Assembly: GCF_002257705.1 (NCBI RefSeq)
Contig: NZ_LSLK01000074.1
Location: forward strand, 1 to 64,000
Reading direction: 5' to 3'
Source of the DNA: Sporomusa silvacetica DSM 10669
Lineage (GTDB): Bacteria; Bacillota; Negativicutes; Sporomusales; Sporomusaceae
Length of the DNA stretch: 64,000 bases
In this document: piece after piece, positions 8,257 to 17,944 of the stretch
Position numbering within the stretch: position 1 is the first letter of the stretch
How the letters are laid out: the number at the start of each line of letters is the position of its first letter
Made by a program: the position numbers and the translations under genes
Notes under the pieces: model-generated
Seen by the model: the letters and a program-made list of their open reading frames with translations, nothing else
The model's database searches: none
What the model was told of the DNA's origin: nothing

Positions 8257-9021
8257 CTAACGATTACGTTCGTAAATAAGCCTAAGACCATCTAACGTCA
8301 GAAAGGTGTCTACTTTATCAATTGTATGCGACTCCTGGGCAATCAGATTAGCCAAGCCACCTGTAGCCACAACAGTAGCCTCCTGGGACAGTTCGGCCCG
8401 CATCCGGCGAACAATCTCATCTACTTGTCCCACAAACCCGTAAATAATGCCTGACTGCATACTGTTTATCGTGTTACGACAAATAACAGTCTTAGGCTTA
8501 ATAAGTTCGATACGGGGCAATTTGGCCGCCCGTTGGAACAAGGCCTCGGTGGAAATCCAGATACCGGGCGCAATGGCCCCGCCCAAATAGTCACCATTTT
8601 CGGCTAAAGCACAAAACGTCGTAGCAGTACCAAAATCAACAATAATAAGCGGCCCGCCATATTTGTCATAAGCTGCAATGGCATTAACAATCCGGTCTGC
8701 GCCCACTTCACGCGGATTTTCATATTTTATACAAATACCAGTCTTAATCCCTGGCCCTACGACAAGCGGTTCAACATTAAAATATCGCTGACACATTCTA
8801 GTTAAAGGCACAACGAGTGGTGGCACAACGGAAGAAATCACGATAGCTTCCACGTCCTCCATCTTCAGGCCGCGATAAGTAAACAGATTGTAAATCAGCA
8901 CACCATATTCATCACCGGTCTTTTGCTTATCTGTGGAAACCCGCCAATGATAATGAAGCTCATTATCCTCGTAAACTCCTAAAACGATATTGGTATTGCC
9001 AACATCAAATACTAACAACAT
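8257..9021 (-). CDS. coaX: type III pantothenate kinase
   Basis: Phosphorylates pantothenate in the first step of coenzyme A synthesis; the type III enzyme is not feedback-inhibited by CoA. 254 residues of the ASKHA fold: phosphate-1 loop MLLVFDVGNTNIV at the N terminus, the GADRIVNAIAAY pantothenate region and DFGTATTFCAL near residue 120. The start is ATG 9021, nine nt after a GGGGG run; the longer reading frame upstream includes the ribosome binding site. It is followed by dusB after 69 nt and preceded by birA. Confidence 0.96.
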   Translation of the reverse strand: MLLVFDVGNTNIVLGVYEDNELHYHWRVSTDKQKTGDEYGVLIYNLFTYRGLKMEDVEAIVISSVVPPLVVPLTRMCQRYFNVEPLVVGPGIKTGICIKYENPREVGADRIVNAIAAYDKYGGPLIIVDFGTATTFCALAENGDYLGGAIAPGIWISTEALFQRAAKLPRIELIKPKTVICRNTINSMQSGIIYGFVGQVDEIVRRMRAELSQEATVVATGGLANLIAQESHTIDKVDTFLTLDGLRLIYERNR

Positions 9022-9149
9022 TAGAAAAATCCCCCTGTATGAACTACCTGGCTGCAACTAACGCGAAACAGCCTTGCTCATTAATCGCTATAATTGTACC
9101 TAAAAGCAAGGGAATTGTAAATATACCCTCCTAGTAATATCCTTGACCG

Positions 9150-10124
9150 TTACCTGGATACAACAGGACTGATAGACACATCACCAGCCAATACCCGTTC
9201 AACACCCTGTGGTGTCTTTACTAACAGCGCACCATCGGCATCAATATCTATAGCCACGCCACTGAAGCTGCGATCAAATCCCCGGACATCCACCTGCCGT
9301 CCCAGCGTAATTGATTCTTTGCGCCAAGCCGCAAGCACTGGCGCAAAACCGGACTTCTTGACAAGTACATACACATTTTCTAATTCAGATAGGATGGCTG
9401 TCAATAACTTCACCCGCGAAATTGAGCGGCCGGCTGCAACCGACAGTGAGGCAGCTATCGGAGCAAGCTCGCTCGGGAAATGCTCAATATTGACGTTAAT
9501 CCCCATACCGATAACTACATAATTGATAACATCCATTTCGGCGCTCATTTCAGTAAGAATCCCCACCACCTTGCGATTATTCCACAAGATATCATTAGGC
9601 CACTTAATGCCGCAGCCTACACCTGTCACCACGTTGATAGCGCGATTTACACCGACAGCTGCCATCAACGTACATTTGGCAGCATCCATAGGACCAAACG
9701 GTGGCCGCAGCACGACAGACAGCCAAATCCCCTCGCCGAAAGGTGAATACCAGCCCCTGGCAAGACGTCCGCGACCGGTAACCTGGGTTTCAGCCACAAC
9801 GATGGTCCCTTCCGGGCAACCGTTTGCGGCTAGCTTTTTAGCTTCATTGTTGGTTGAATCAACTTCACTGAAATAGTGAATTTCCTGCCCCAACACTGCA
9901 CTGGTTAGCTGTGCTCTAATCTCAGCAGGTAACAATCTGTCGGTATTTTGCCGCAGTGCATAACCGAGCCGGGAATGGGCTTCAATGTCATAACCAGACT
10001 TTTTCAGTGCCTGAATATGCTTCCACACCGCCGTTCGTGAGACGTTTAGGTTGCGCGAAAGTTCCTCTCCCGAGATATATTGGCCTGCATTATGCTTGAG
10101 TAATTCAAGTATAGCTGTCCGCAA
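9150..10124 (-). CDS. birA: biotin operon repressor / biotin-[acetyl-CoA-carboxylase] ligase
   Basis: Bifunctional protein that joins biotin to carboxyl-carrier proteins and represses biotin genes. It has an N-terminal winged helix (residues 1-60, with SGEELSRNLNVSRTAVWKHI), then the ligase core with VDSTNNEAKKL, the biotinyl-adenylate loop GRGRLARGW (about residue 118) and KWPNDILW. The C-terminal SH3-like cap ends near residue 315. The start is TTG with GGGGG eight nt upstream. 324 residues fits the long, DNA-binding class. Confidence 0.96.
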   Translation of the reverse strand: MRTAILELLKHNAGQYISGEELSRNLNVSRTAVWKHIQALKKSGYDIEAHSRLGYALRQNTDRLLPAEIRAQLTSAVLGQEIHYFSEVDSTNNEAKKLAANGCPEGTIVVAETQVTGRGRLARGWYSPFGEGIWLSVVLRPPFGPMDAAKCTLMAAVGVNRAINVVTGVGCGIKWPNDILWNNRKVVGILTEMSAEMDVINYVVIGMGINVNIEHFPSELAPIAASLSVAAGRSISRVKLLTAILSELENVYVLVKKSGFAPVLAAWRKESITLGRQVDVRGFDRSFSGVAIDIDADGALLVKTPQGVERVLAGDVSISPVVSR

Positions 10125-10174
10125 TGTTTAATCCCCCAAATTGTATATTGTTATCCTTAACAATATACTTTTTT

Positions 10175-11239
10175 TCACACCTGTAGCTTAGCAACAATAT
10201 CCTTAATCAAATTATAGATATGTTCCGCTAAAGGCACCGGTAGCGCACCTGTTCCGCAACTAGGCGTCCAAATTATGTTTTGGCGCAGAACATTGCTGTC
10301 AATGCCTCGATTGGTTAGTTCTGTGCATTGCTGTTCAAACCGCGCCAGGATGGATTCCGCTGTTTCCTGCCACGCTTCCTCAGAGGTTGGTACAAGTCCC
10401 CAAGCCAGCTTCCCACCCCGACTCAAATATCCTGCCAAACCCTCTGCCTGTAACGCCATACCAGTAAAATAATGATAGGCATCAAAGCTTATTACATCCA
10501 CAGGTAACTCAAACAAAATGGACCAATCAATACCGGCACAGGCATGCACCCCTACTTTGACATCTTCGGCTTGCAAAGCCTCAATAATAGCAGCCAAGCC
10601 AGCCGAAGCCACTTCTTTGGTCAACGTAATATAGCTAGATGTCCCGATGAGGAATAAAGACGGATCATCAATAAAAATCATTACTGGTAACCCAAGGGTT
10701 TTAAGGCGTCTGGCCTCAAAAACGGCCTCAACAGCCAAGCACTTTATCAAGATATCTCGCAGTGTTTCATCATAAAAACAAGCCCGTCCTCGCTCATCCT
10801 TAATCTGTAGTCCCACTGTTAGCGGTCCACTAACATGCCCCTTCACACCTTCTGCTTGCGGAAAATAACTAGTGAAATTACTTAGAAAATTCTCCATACC
10901 AGCAAAGGCTTCCCCTGTCAACGCAAAAGTCTGCGTAGCAGCAGGATCGCCCTCGAGAAATTCCATATACTGTTCATAAAAGGCCGCTGCTTTCGTATCC
11001 CAATCAGCTTCCTGGCGGCAAAATACAGGGTCTTTTAATGGTTGAACCGTTAATACCCCTAGTTTAATGAGCGGCTGCACATATTGCACAATAAAGCCCT
11101 GTTCCGGAATCTTGGTTGGCAGTTGTGGCCAGTGCGGCCAATGCGGCATCGCTGCGGCAATTAGCTTGATTGCCGCCAATTCATCCTGATATGGCAAACT
11201 GCCAAGCCCCGTAGCCCGGCATGGTTTTATCCAATCCAT
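10175..11239 (-). CDS. cobalamin-independent methionine synthase-like protein (MetE C-terminal/UROD fold)
   Basis: 354 residues of the TIM-barrel superfamily that includes the MetE catalytic domain and uroporphyrinogen decarboxylase. The likely zinc ligands are seen in VGVHACAGIDW and TPSCGTGALP. ATGLGSLPYQDE at the N terminus and VSGPLTVGLQI are typical. The MetE N-terminal domain is absent, so it may take a methyl group from a partner protein rather than from folate; substrate unknown. ATG is preceded by AGGGGGAGC. It is followed by birA after 50 nt. Confidence 0.75.
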   Translation of the reverse strand: MDWIKPCRATGLGSLPYQDELAAIKLIAAAMPHWPHWPQLPTKIPEQGFIVQYVQPLIKLGVLTVQPLKDPVFCRQEADWDTKAAAFYEQYMEFLEGDPAATQTFALTGEAFAGMENFLSNFTSYFPQAEGVKGHVSGPLTVGLQIKDERGRACFYDETLRDILIKCLAVEAVFEARRLKTLGLPVMIFIDDPSLFLIGTSSYITLTKEVASAGLAAIIEALQAEDVKVGVHACAGIDWSILFELPVDVISFDAYHYFTGMALQAEGLAGYLSRGGKLAWGLVPTSEEAWQETAESILARFEQQCTELTNRGIDSNVLRQNIIWTPSCGTGALPVPLAEHIYNLIKDIVAKLQV

Positions 11240-11295
11240 ACTTGCTCCCCCTGTTCTTTACTTTCTATTCAACAACATCGCTGTGATTATTGCGG

Positions 11296-11469
11296 TTAGT
11301 GGTATCGCGCAAATAAGACCTGATACTGTTTCTGCATAGACTGATCAAGTGGTCCAACAAATATCACGACACCCTTTTCATACTCCACAGGCGAAACGGC
11401 TGGTGCAGCCTGTAAAATGCCGGAAAACAATACCATAGTAATAAGAATTAATAAAAGCAGCCTCTTCAA
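11296..11469 (-). CDS. small secreted protein, 57 residues
   Basis: A short reading frame from TTG 11469 to TAA 11296, with GGGAGG seven nt upstream. The product begins MKRLLLLILITMVLFSG, a clear signal peptide with probable cleavage after LQAAPA, leaving about 34 residues (EYEKGVVIFVGPLDQSMQKQ). It starts just after the ftsH terminator and ends 57 nt before the methionine synthase-like gene. No family recognised. Confidence 0.55.
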   Translation of the reverse strand: MKRLLLLILITMVLFSGILQAAPAVSPVEYEKGVVIFVGPLDQSMQKQYQVLFARYH

Positions 11470-11497
11470 ATTAGTCCTCCCATTCTAATTTTAAATA

Positions 11498-11533
11498 ACA
11501 AAAACAGCAGGGTATATCCCCTGCTGTTTTTTG
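11498..11533 (-). terminator. ftsH terminator
   Basis: AACAGCAGGGG and its complement (11503-11528) form a strong GC-rich stem with a TATA loop, followed by TTTTTG on the minus strand, ten nt past the ftsH stop codon. Confidence 0.8.
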
Positions 11534-11545
11534 ACATCAATAGTG

Positions 11546-13465
11546 TTATTCAGCCAAACCAAAACTATAGACTATTTTGGGTCCGGCACCGGTATCTGGA
11601 TCAGATTGGGCCGTAACTGGTGGTATGTCAGCAGGCGGCGAATTATCATCACTATCTTTTTGTTTTTCAGTTATTTTTCCTTGGTCTAACAGTTGTGCCA
11701 ATTCTTCTCCCTCAAGGGTTTCGCGTTCTAAAAGAGCCTCGGCAACTAGGTGTAGCTTATCAATATTATCTCTGAGCATCTCTTCGGTTTTAACGTAGGC
11801 CGCATCAATTAACCGCCTAACTTCCTTATCGATGGAGGAAGCTACTTCTTCGCTATAGTTGCGGTCACGGGAAATATCCCGCCCCAGGAAAACTTGTTGT
11901 TCTTGACGGCGGCCAAAGGTAATCGGCCCTAATGCATCACTCATACCGTACTCGGTAATCATCTTGCGTGTCAAATCAGTAGCGCGTTCTAAATCATTTT
12001 GCGCGCCAGTGCTGATTTCACCCAATACAACAGCCTCAGCAACTCGCCCACCGAGTAGCGTATTAAGTTGCTCTAAAAGTTCAGTCTTAGTAGCATAGTA
12101 ACGGTCTTCCTTCGGCAGCATCAGTGTATAACCGCCTGCCCGTCCGCGAGGAATAATAGACACTTTATGCACAGGATCGGTATGGGTAAGCATCATGCCA
12201 ACAAGAGCATGGCCTGCTTCATGATAAGCAGTCAACCTTTTTTCTTTATCACTGATGACCTTAGATTTGCGTTCAGGTCCTGCTACGACTCGTTCAACGG
12301 CTTCTTCCATTTCCGGCATTTCAATACGCCGTTTACTACGTCTAGCTGCTAGTAACGCTGCTTCGTTAACCAGGTTGCTTAAGTCAGCGCCAGTAAAACC
12401 AGGGGTGCGCCGCGCCAAAACGTCCAAATCAACATTCTCGCCGACAGGCTTTCCTTTGGTATGCACCTTAAGTATTTCCTGACGACCTCTGACATCAGGA
12501 CGATCAACCACAATCTGGCGGTCAAACCTACCTGGACGCAAGAGCGCCGGGTCAAGAATATCAGGACGGTTGGTGGCGGCAATAATAATAATGCCTTCAT
12601 TAACCCCAAAACCATCCATCTCAACAAGCAGTTGGTTTAGAGTCTGTTCACGCTCGTCATGACCACCGCCCAGGCCTGCGCCCCGTTGGCGGCCAACGGC
12701 ATCAATTTCGTCAATAAACACAATACAGGGAGCACTTTTCTTAGCTTGTTCAAACAAGTCCCGCACCCTGGACGCACCAACACCGACAAACATTTCCACA
12801 AAATCGGAGCCACTAATACTAAAGAAGGGTACACCCGCTTCACCGGCTACTGCACGGGCTAGTAACGTTTTACCTGTGCCTGGCGGCCCAAATAAGAGTA
12901 CACCTTTAGGGATACGCGCCCCTAAATCGTTGAATTTCTTGGGATGCTTTAAGAATTCAACGACCTCTTCCAGATCCTGCTTGGCTTCATCAGCTCCAGC
13001 CACATCATTAAATGTGACCTTAGTCTTATCCTCACCATGCAGTTTAGCCCGGGATTTACCAAAAGACATAACCCGGTTACCGCCACCTTGTGTCTGCTGC
13101 ATGATAAAAAACCACACACCAATTAACAAGAGAATTGGCAAAATAGATGAAAAAATTGTTGTCCACCACGGTGGCTGTGGCGGCTGTTCCGCCTTAATAT
13201 CAACACCTTTTTCCCTAAGCTGGTTGATTAGCGTCGGATCGTTTGGAGTAATAGTAGAAAATTCCTGACCATCCTGTAGTTTGCCGCGAATAGTATTGTC
13301 AACAATGGTTACCCGCTCAACCTTTTGCTCTTCAACTTGTTTCAGGAATTGAGTGTAACTAACTTCCTGCTTGGGTGTCGTCCGTGATGAATAGTAGTCG
13401 ATTATCGATATGGCTATAATGATAATCAACAAGTAAAAACTGACATTTCGAAAAAACTTGTTCAA
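11546..13465 (-). CDS. ftsH: ATP-dependent zinc metalloprotease FtsH
   Basis: Membrane-bound AAA+ protease that degrades unfolded membrane and regulatory proteins; in spore formers it is also needed for normal sporulation. Two membrane segments (about residues 8-25 and 100-122) flank an extracytoplasmic domain. The AAA module has Walker A GPPGTGKT, Walker B CIVFIDEIDA and SRH NRPDILDPALLRPGRFD. The zinc site HEAGH lies near residue 415, and the C-terminal tail is acidic and variable. The start is set at the second of two adjacent TTG codons, eight nt after GGAGG. hpt is 110 nt upstream. Confidence 0.97.
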   Translation of the reverse strand: MNKFFRNVSFYLLIIIIAISIIDYYSSRTTPKQEVSYTQFLKQVEEQKVERVTIVDNTIRGKLQDGQEFSTITPNDPTLINQLREKGVDIKAEQPPQPPWWTTIFSSILPILLLIGVWFFIMQQTQGGGNRVMSFGKSRAKLHGEDKTKVTFNDVAGADEAKQDLEEVVEFLKHPKKFNDLGARIPKGVLLFGPPGTGKTLLARAVAGEAGVPFFSISGSDFVEMFVGVGASRVRDLFEQAKKSAPCIVFIDEIDAVGRQRGAGLGGGHDEREQTLNQLLVEMDGFGVNEGIIIIAATNRPDILDPALLRPGRFDRQIVVDRPDVRGRQEILKVHTKGKPVGENVDLDVLARRTPGFTGADLSNLVNEAALLAARRSKRRIEMPEMEEAVERVVAGPERKSKVISDKEKRLTAYHEAGHALVGMMLTHTDPVHKVSIIPRGRAGGYTLMLPKEDRYYATKTELLEQLNTLLGGRVAEAVVLGEISTGAQNDLERATDLTRKMITEYGMSDALGPITFGRRQEQQVFLGRDISRDRNYSEEVASSIDKEVRRLIDAAYVKTEEMLRDNIDKLHLVAEALLERETLEGEELAQLLDQGKITEKQKDSDDNSPPADIPPVTAQSDPDTGAGPKIVYSFGLAE

Positions 13466-13575
13466 CAAGTAGCCCTCCTCTCGCTGGACCACACAAACGG
13501 CATTAGAGACCTGTTACCATTCATATCGCATAATTATAGCATACTAAATAAAAATTGACAATTAAGGAAAAGCAT

Positions 13576-14127
13576 TTATCCCTCGTACGTTTCTGGTTTT
13601 AGTACCCCGATAAAAGGGAAGTTGCGATATTTTTCCGCAAAGTCTAGTCCATAGCCAACAACAAAGTAGTCAGGGATAGTAAAACCATTGTAAGCAATCG
13701 GCACCTCCACCTTCCGGCGATCAGGCTTATTTAAGAGCGTACAAATCTTAATACTAGCTGGTTTACGGGACCACAAATTTTCCATGAGATAGTTTAAAGT
13801 CAGCCCTGAGTCAATAATGTCTTCTACGATAAGCACATGCTTATTCTCCACATCCTCATCAAGATCCTTTAAAATCCTAACAACGCCGCTTGAGGAAGTA
13901 GTAGAGCCATAGCTCGATACAGCCATAAAGTCAATGGCTACCGGCAACTTGATAGCCCGAGCCAAATCAGCCATAAAGATTACCGCGCCCCGCAAAACAC
14001 CAATCATCAATATTTCTTTGCCTGTATAATCTTGGGTAATTGCTTCGCCCAGTTCTTTAATCCGGCTAGCCACTTCTGTCTCACTAAATAATATCTTCTC
14101 CAGATCATCCATCATATTATTACTCAT
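13576..14127 (-). CDS. hpt: hypoxanthine phosphoribosyltransferase
   Basis: Purine salvage: makes IMP or GMP from hypoxanthine or guanine and PRPP. 183 residues; the PRPP-binding loop is VLIVEDIIDSGLTL (about residue 102), with FMAVSSYGSTTSSSG as the flexible loop. The start is ATG 14127, two nt after the tilS stop, with AGGAGG inside the end of tilS, so translation is coupled. The tilS-hpt-ftsH order is conserved in Firmicutes. Confidence 0.96.
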   Translation of the reverse strand: MSNNMMDDLEKILFSETEVASRIKELGEAITQDYTGKEILMIGVLRGAVIFMADLARAIKLPVAIDFMAVSSYGSTTSSSGVVRILKDLDEDVENKHVLIVEDIIDSGLTLNYLMENLWSRKPASIKICTLLNKPDRRKVEVPIAYNGFTIPDYFVVGYGLDFAEKYRNFPFIGVLKPETYEG

Positions 14128-14129
14128 AT

Positions 14130-15521
14130 TCAAAATTCCTCCTGTTTAGTAATGGTAAGCTGCAAGATTTTTTTCGTGGTTTCAGTAATCCGGGCATGCT
14201 CACTTTGGCGGTAACCGGCAACCCAGATGATTTCTTGTTGGTCAGCAACAATGGGAACATAGTCGCGCACTGCTTCAGGAACCTTATAATCAATAAAGAA
14301 ATTTTTGAGTTTTTTGCTGCCATTAAGTCCCGTTGGACGAAATCTATCCCCTGGCACTCTTGATCGCACAATGAGCGGCAAGGCCAACTTCTCAAGATCA
14401 AAGGCTGCACTATTTTTCCTTTTTTTTAGTGGCAGTGCTGTCACCAGCTCTGCCACTATTGTACTGCTACCAATAGTCGTACTACCAGGTATCACCACCG
14501 TTACTGGCCCAAGCTCTTTTGTACACATAGGCTTAGATTGATACAAAACGCCGTTTTCCACCACAAGACCTGCATATGTTTTTCTGGCAATAAAACCACC
14601 TGGTAAGGTCAACAAAGAACCTACTGTACCGGAAAGTGCCATAGTAAGTAATTTTTCCACATGCTCAAAGCTTATTCCTGTCAAGGCACCACGTTTTTTC
14701 TCAATTGCCTGCCTGATTAACTCTCGCTGCAATGCTGTGGGTAAAGCAGCTAACCCCTGGCTTTCTATAGCTACGCAGTCTCCCGCTATCGCTACTTTGC
14801 CCCATAGCTTGGCAGCTTCCCCACGAATATAGTCGTGTTCATCACCTGCCAACGAAGCCAACCGCCAGATGGCCTCCCGAATGGCCGGATTGTAACTTTT
14901 TTCCAAAACAGGTAATAGCTCTAATCTAATCCGGTTCCTCCGATACTCTGTCGTAAAATTTGAGCTGTCACGCCGCGGCTGCAACCCCTGTTCCTCACAA
15001 TAAGCCTCGATCTCCAGACGACTGACCGCAAGCAGCGGGCGCATAACATCACCGTTTAGAGGTTTCATCCCCCTAAGTCCACCACTACCCGCCCCTCGCA
15101 AGAAATTAAGCAGTACGGTTTCCACTTGGTCATCGCGGTGATGGCCTGTGGCAATCTGTGCGCCGCCCCACGTGGCGGCAATCCTGCGCAAGCACTGATA
15201 TCTAAGTAGCCGTGCGGCCTCCTCCTGTGATGATATTTTATTAGCCTTACTATAGGCTGATACATCGATAGCCGTAACGAAACACTTTAGTCCAAGGCTA
15301 GTTGAAAAAACCTCAACAAATTCGGCTTCCTCGGCCGCCTCTGGGCGCAGCATGTGATTTACATGGGCCACAGCCAAACTAAAACCATACTCATCTTTCA
15401 ACCTATGTAGAATATGAACCAAGGCCAGCGAATCTGGCCCACCCGAACAGGCAGCCAAAATTCGGCTGCCTGGCTTAACGAGCCGGTAGTTTTTAATCCA
15501 TGTTTTTACCTTATCAAGCAT
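14130..15521 (-). CDS. tilS: tRNA(Ile)-lysidine synthetase
   Basis: Attaches lysine to C34 of the CAU-anticodon isoleucine tRNA, changing its codon reading from AUG to AUA. The N-terminal PP-loop ATPase has CSGGPDSLAL at residues 29-38 and ATGHHRDDQVET near residue 120. The C-terminal TilS domain has SRVPGDRF, then KKLKNFFIDYKVP. 463 residues, like the longer Firmicute enzymes. GGGGAT lies before the ATG; the end overlaps the hpt ribosome binding site. Confidence 0.95.
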   Translation of the reverse strand: MLDKVKTWIKNYRLVKPGSRILAACSGGPDSLALVHILHRLKDEYGFSLAVAHVNHMLRPEAAEEAEFVEVFSTSLGLKCFVTAIDVSAYSKANKISSQEEAARLLRYQCLRRIAATWGGAQIATGHHRDDQVETVLLNFLRGAGSGGLRGMKPLNGDVMRPLLAVSRLEIEAYCEEQGLQPRRDSSNFTTEYRRNRIRLELLPVLEKSYNPAIREAIWRLASLAGDEHDYIRGEAAKLWGKVAIAGDCVAIESQGLAALPTALQRELIRQAIEKKRGALTGISFEHVEKLLTMALSGTVGSLLTLPGGFIARKTYAGLVVENGVLYQSKPMCTKELGPVTVVIPGSTTIGSSTIVAELVTALPLKKRKNSAAFDLEKLALPLIVRSRVPGDRFRPTGLNGSKKLKNFFIDYKVPEAVRDYVPIVADQQEIIWVAGYRQSEHARITETTKKILQLTITKQEEF

Positions 15522-15631
15522 CTACTATCCCCGGCTTCCTACTTGTGTTCGTCTTTGTTGACATTTTAGTTTTCCATTCGCGCCGCAACGCGAAATCTCC
15601 TGCCTTAATTAGCCACCATCCCTGCACCTAG

Positions 15632-15661
15632 TAAAAAAGGAACAGGGCGTATTCGCCCTGT
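15632..15661 (-). terminator. terminator after the COG3581-like gene
   Basis: ACAGGGCGAATACGCCCTGT-type hairpin (GGGCG stem, AATA loop) followed on the minus strand by TTCCTTTTTTA, 22 nt past the stop codon of the upstream operon. Confidence 0.8.
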
Positions 15662-15683
15662 AATTCAGTGCTCATGACCTTTG

Positions 15684-16796
15684 TTAATGCTGAATAGATA
15701 GACTGTCGATTTTGATAGTCTGTCGCAGCTTAGTCTGCCGATATTTTAATAAATCAATAAAAGCTTCCAGTCTTGTCATAATACCGGCCTCGCCAGTCTG
15801 CTCATCATAGGCAAGAGTAAGTACTGGCATATCTATGTCTTGACTAACCTTGGGCAAAATATTCTTTGCGACCACTTCCGGCATACAAGTAAATGGATAG
15901 ATCTGAATAATTCCATCAAAACCTTGTTGCTTTTTTAAAATAGTATACGCAATACTATTCAGACCGTGGCCACCAACATAGTGACCAAGATAAGGCGCCG
16001 CTATAGCCGACAGCTTTTTATAAAGTTCCAAATAGCTTTGGCGGCGCAACAAATGTCCTTTAACATAATCGCTTAAAAGCAATGTCTTCGAGACCTCAAC
16101 CCCCATGTCACCAAGACGGCGCTCCAGATTCTGATTGACAAAAGGTTCAAGCATTACATATATTTCCCCCACAATAGCAACCCGCAGCGGATTTAACGTT
16201 TGCACTACTCTTACCGCCTGTAATTTTTGCAACAAATCTTCCCGCAAGCCCTTGAGCGCCAGGCAGCTTTCTGCTAGATCAATCTCCCGGACAGCCTGTT
16301 CCCATAGCAGATTTATGGAACCGCGTACAGACTCACCAGCCCTGAGACGATTAACCTCGCAACTAATATCATCCAAAAGATTCATCTTCGCACCCGCCAG
16401 TTGAAAGGCCTTATATAGTTGGTGCCAGCTTGTATGGGGAGCAACGAACTTTAGCTGCCGGTACGATTCTATCAAGTTAGGCTCCACCGTAATCATCCTG
16501 AACTGATAGCCTAACTGTTCCAAAATTTTTTGTTGAACAACCCCATAATAGCCAAGACGGCAAGGGCCCTCGCCACCACAAGTTACCAACGTATCGGCGC
16601 CTTGCTCTAGGGCCTCAATAAAGTTGCCTAAGATCAGCTTAAATGGTAGACATACCGTTTCGGGTGAAACCCTTGTCCCAAGCTCCATCGTGTGTTTCGT
16701 AGTAGGCGGCGGCACCAAAACCTGACATCCCAGCTGAGTAAATAATGCCTTTAAGACAATACTCAGCGTTCCCATATGGGGAAAAGTTACAATCAT
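15684..16796 (-). CDS. 2-hydroxyacyl-CoA dehydratase activase-related protein (COG3581-like)
   Basis: 370 residues. It matches the C-terminal part of the large CoA-substrate-specific activase proteins (DUF2229-linked), here as a stand-alone gene. Cysteine motifs that could hold an iron-sulphur cluster are SPETVCLPFK (about residue 50), TCGGEGPCRLGYYG (about residue 73) and YPFTCMPE (about residue 310). The BadF/BcrA ATPase domain found in the long homologues is not here. It overlaps the upstream gene by 4 nt (ATGA), so the two products are probably made in equal amounts and form a complex. Confidence 0.7.
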   Translation of the reverse strand: MIVTFPHMGTLSIVLKALFTQLGCQVLVPPPTTKHTMELGTRVSPETVCLPFKLILGNFIEALEQGADTLVTCGGEGPCRLGYYGVVQQKILEQLGYQFRMITVEPNLIESYRQLKFVAPHTSWHQLYKAFQLAGAKMNLLDDISCEVNRLRAGESVRGSINLLWEQAVREIDLAESCLALKGLREDLLQKLQAVRVVQTLNPLRVAIVGEIYVMLEPFVNQNLERRLGDMGVEVSKTLLLSDYVKGHLLRRQSYLELYKKLSAIAAPYLGHYVGGHGLNSIAYTILKKQQGFDGIIQIYPFTCMPEVVAKNILPKVSQDIDMPVLTLAYDEQTGEAGIMTRLEAFIDLLKYRQTKLRQTIKIDSLSIQH

Positions 16797-17701
16797 ATAT
16801 TTAGCCTCCGCTTAACCATGTCGCTAAAGGCCTCCAGCCGTGTAATTAAACCAGCTTCTGCCGTATGCTCATCAAGTGACAGCTGCATGCAGGGGATATT
16901 CAGTTGACTGGCTTGTTGCCGAATAAGTTCTCCTACCAACGCATCTGGTCCACATGCAAAGCAGGTCATGAAAATAATGCCGTTTAAGGAGCGGCTCCCT
17001 GACATGAGTGCCATAGCCGCACCAGCGAGCGTATGACTATTAGACCAAAAAATTTTTTTCTCCAATCTTGCCGCAGCACGATTAATTTCTTCAAGTTCCA
17101 CCATTTCAGGAGTAACAACCTGCATCCCTAGTTTGTTCAGTTTTTCCAAAGTGTTAAGACTAACCTGGCGGTCATAGATGATATATGGGTGACCGATAAG
17201 AGCAAGCCGTGGCCGCCCGTCATAAGCCCACCCCACAGACTGTGTTCGTGCCCGGTACTGCCACGCCTGAAACCAGGCATACAGACTTGCGACTACACCG
17301 CAGCCAAACAACTGTCCGATAGTAACAATAGCTTGGTACAATTGCCTGCTTTTTTTCCGCATATCGATATTTGTATCAATGATGGGCGGCAGCCGACCCA
17401 CATTATTTCTAAGCACGTCAGGCATGCCAATAATCTTCGGACAAGTGTATTGCCCCTGCCGAATGCTAACAATTCGCGGCAAAAACAAATAGTCTACCTT
17501 ATCACGCAACTGATAGGCATGGCCGAAAAAAACCTTTGCCGGTAGACACATCTCATCAAGAACACTCCCACAATCAAGTGTATGCCGCGAAGTTTCACCA
17601 GATAGTACCACTTCAGCTCCTAATTCAGACAAAAAACGTTCCCATACCGTTCCATACTGGAAATGCAATAACCCTTGCGGCACTCCCACACGCAGACTCA
17701 T
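16793..17701 (-). CDS. 2-hydroxyacyl-CoA dehydratase activase-related protein (COG3580-like)
   Basis: About 302 residues, partner and distant paralogue of the next gene. It begins LRVGVPQGLLHFQYG, the usual opening of the DUF2229 family, and has DEMCLPAKVFFGHA (about residue 53), GQYTCPKI and TCFACGPDALVG (about residue 248) as candidate cluster ligands, then SLDEHTAEAGLITRLEAF, which recurs in the partner. ATG 17701 is preferred because family members start there; an in-frame ATG at 17719 also exists. Function unknown; a low-potential electron transfer or repair role is a guess. Confidence 0.68.
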   Translation of the reverse strand: MSLRVGVPQGLLHFQYGTVWERFLSELGAEVVLSGETSRHTLDCGSVLDEMCLPAKVFFGHAYQLRDKVDYLFLPRIVSIRQGQYTCPKIIGMPDVLRNNVGRLPPIIDTNIDMRKKSRQLYQAIVTIGQLFGCGVVASLYAWFQAWQYRARTQSVGWAYDGRPRLALIGHPYIIYDRQVSLNTLEKLNKLGMQVVTPEMVELEEINRAAARLEKKIFWSNSHTLAGAAMALMSGSRSLNGIIFMTCFACGPDALVGELIRQQASQLNIPCMQLSLDEHTAEAGLITRLEAFSDMVKRRLNI

Positions 17702-17944
17702 GTTCTCAGACCTGTACATAAGACTGCTGGGAGTATAATCAGATATATTTTCAAATTACTCAACTCCTTGACATTAATCAAATACTGCAATCACTTTGTT
17801 TCTGCTAATAGTTGCCACTTAGACCCAGCTGCAATTCCTAGTATGGCACAACGTTTCAGAATTATGCATCAGTAACTTGCATAATATTGTATAATATATA
17901 ATAACCAATTAGCCCAAATACCTGCGAAAGGACTGAATTCACCT

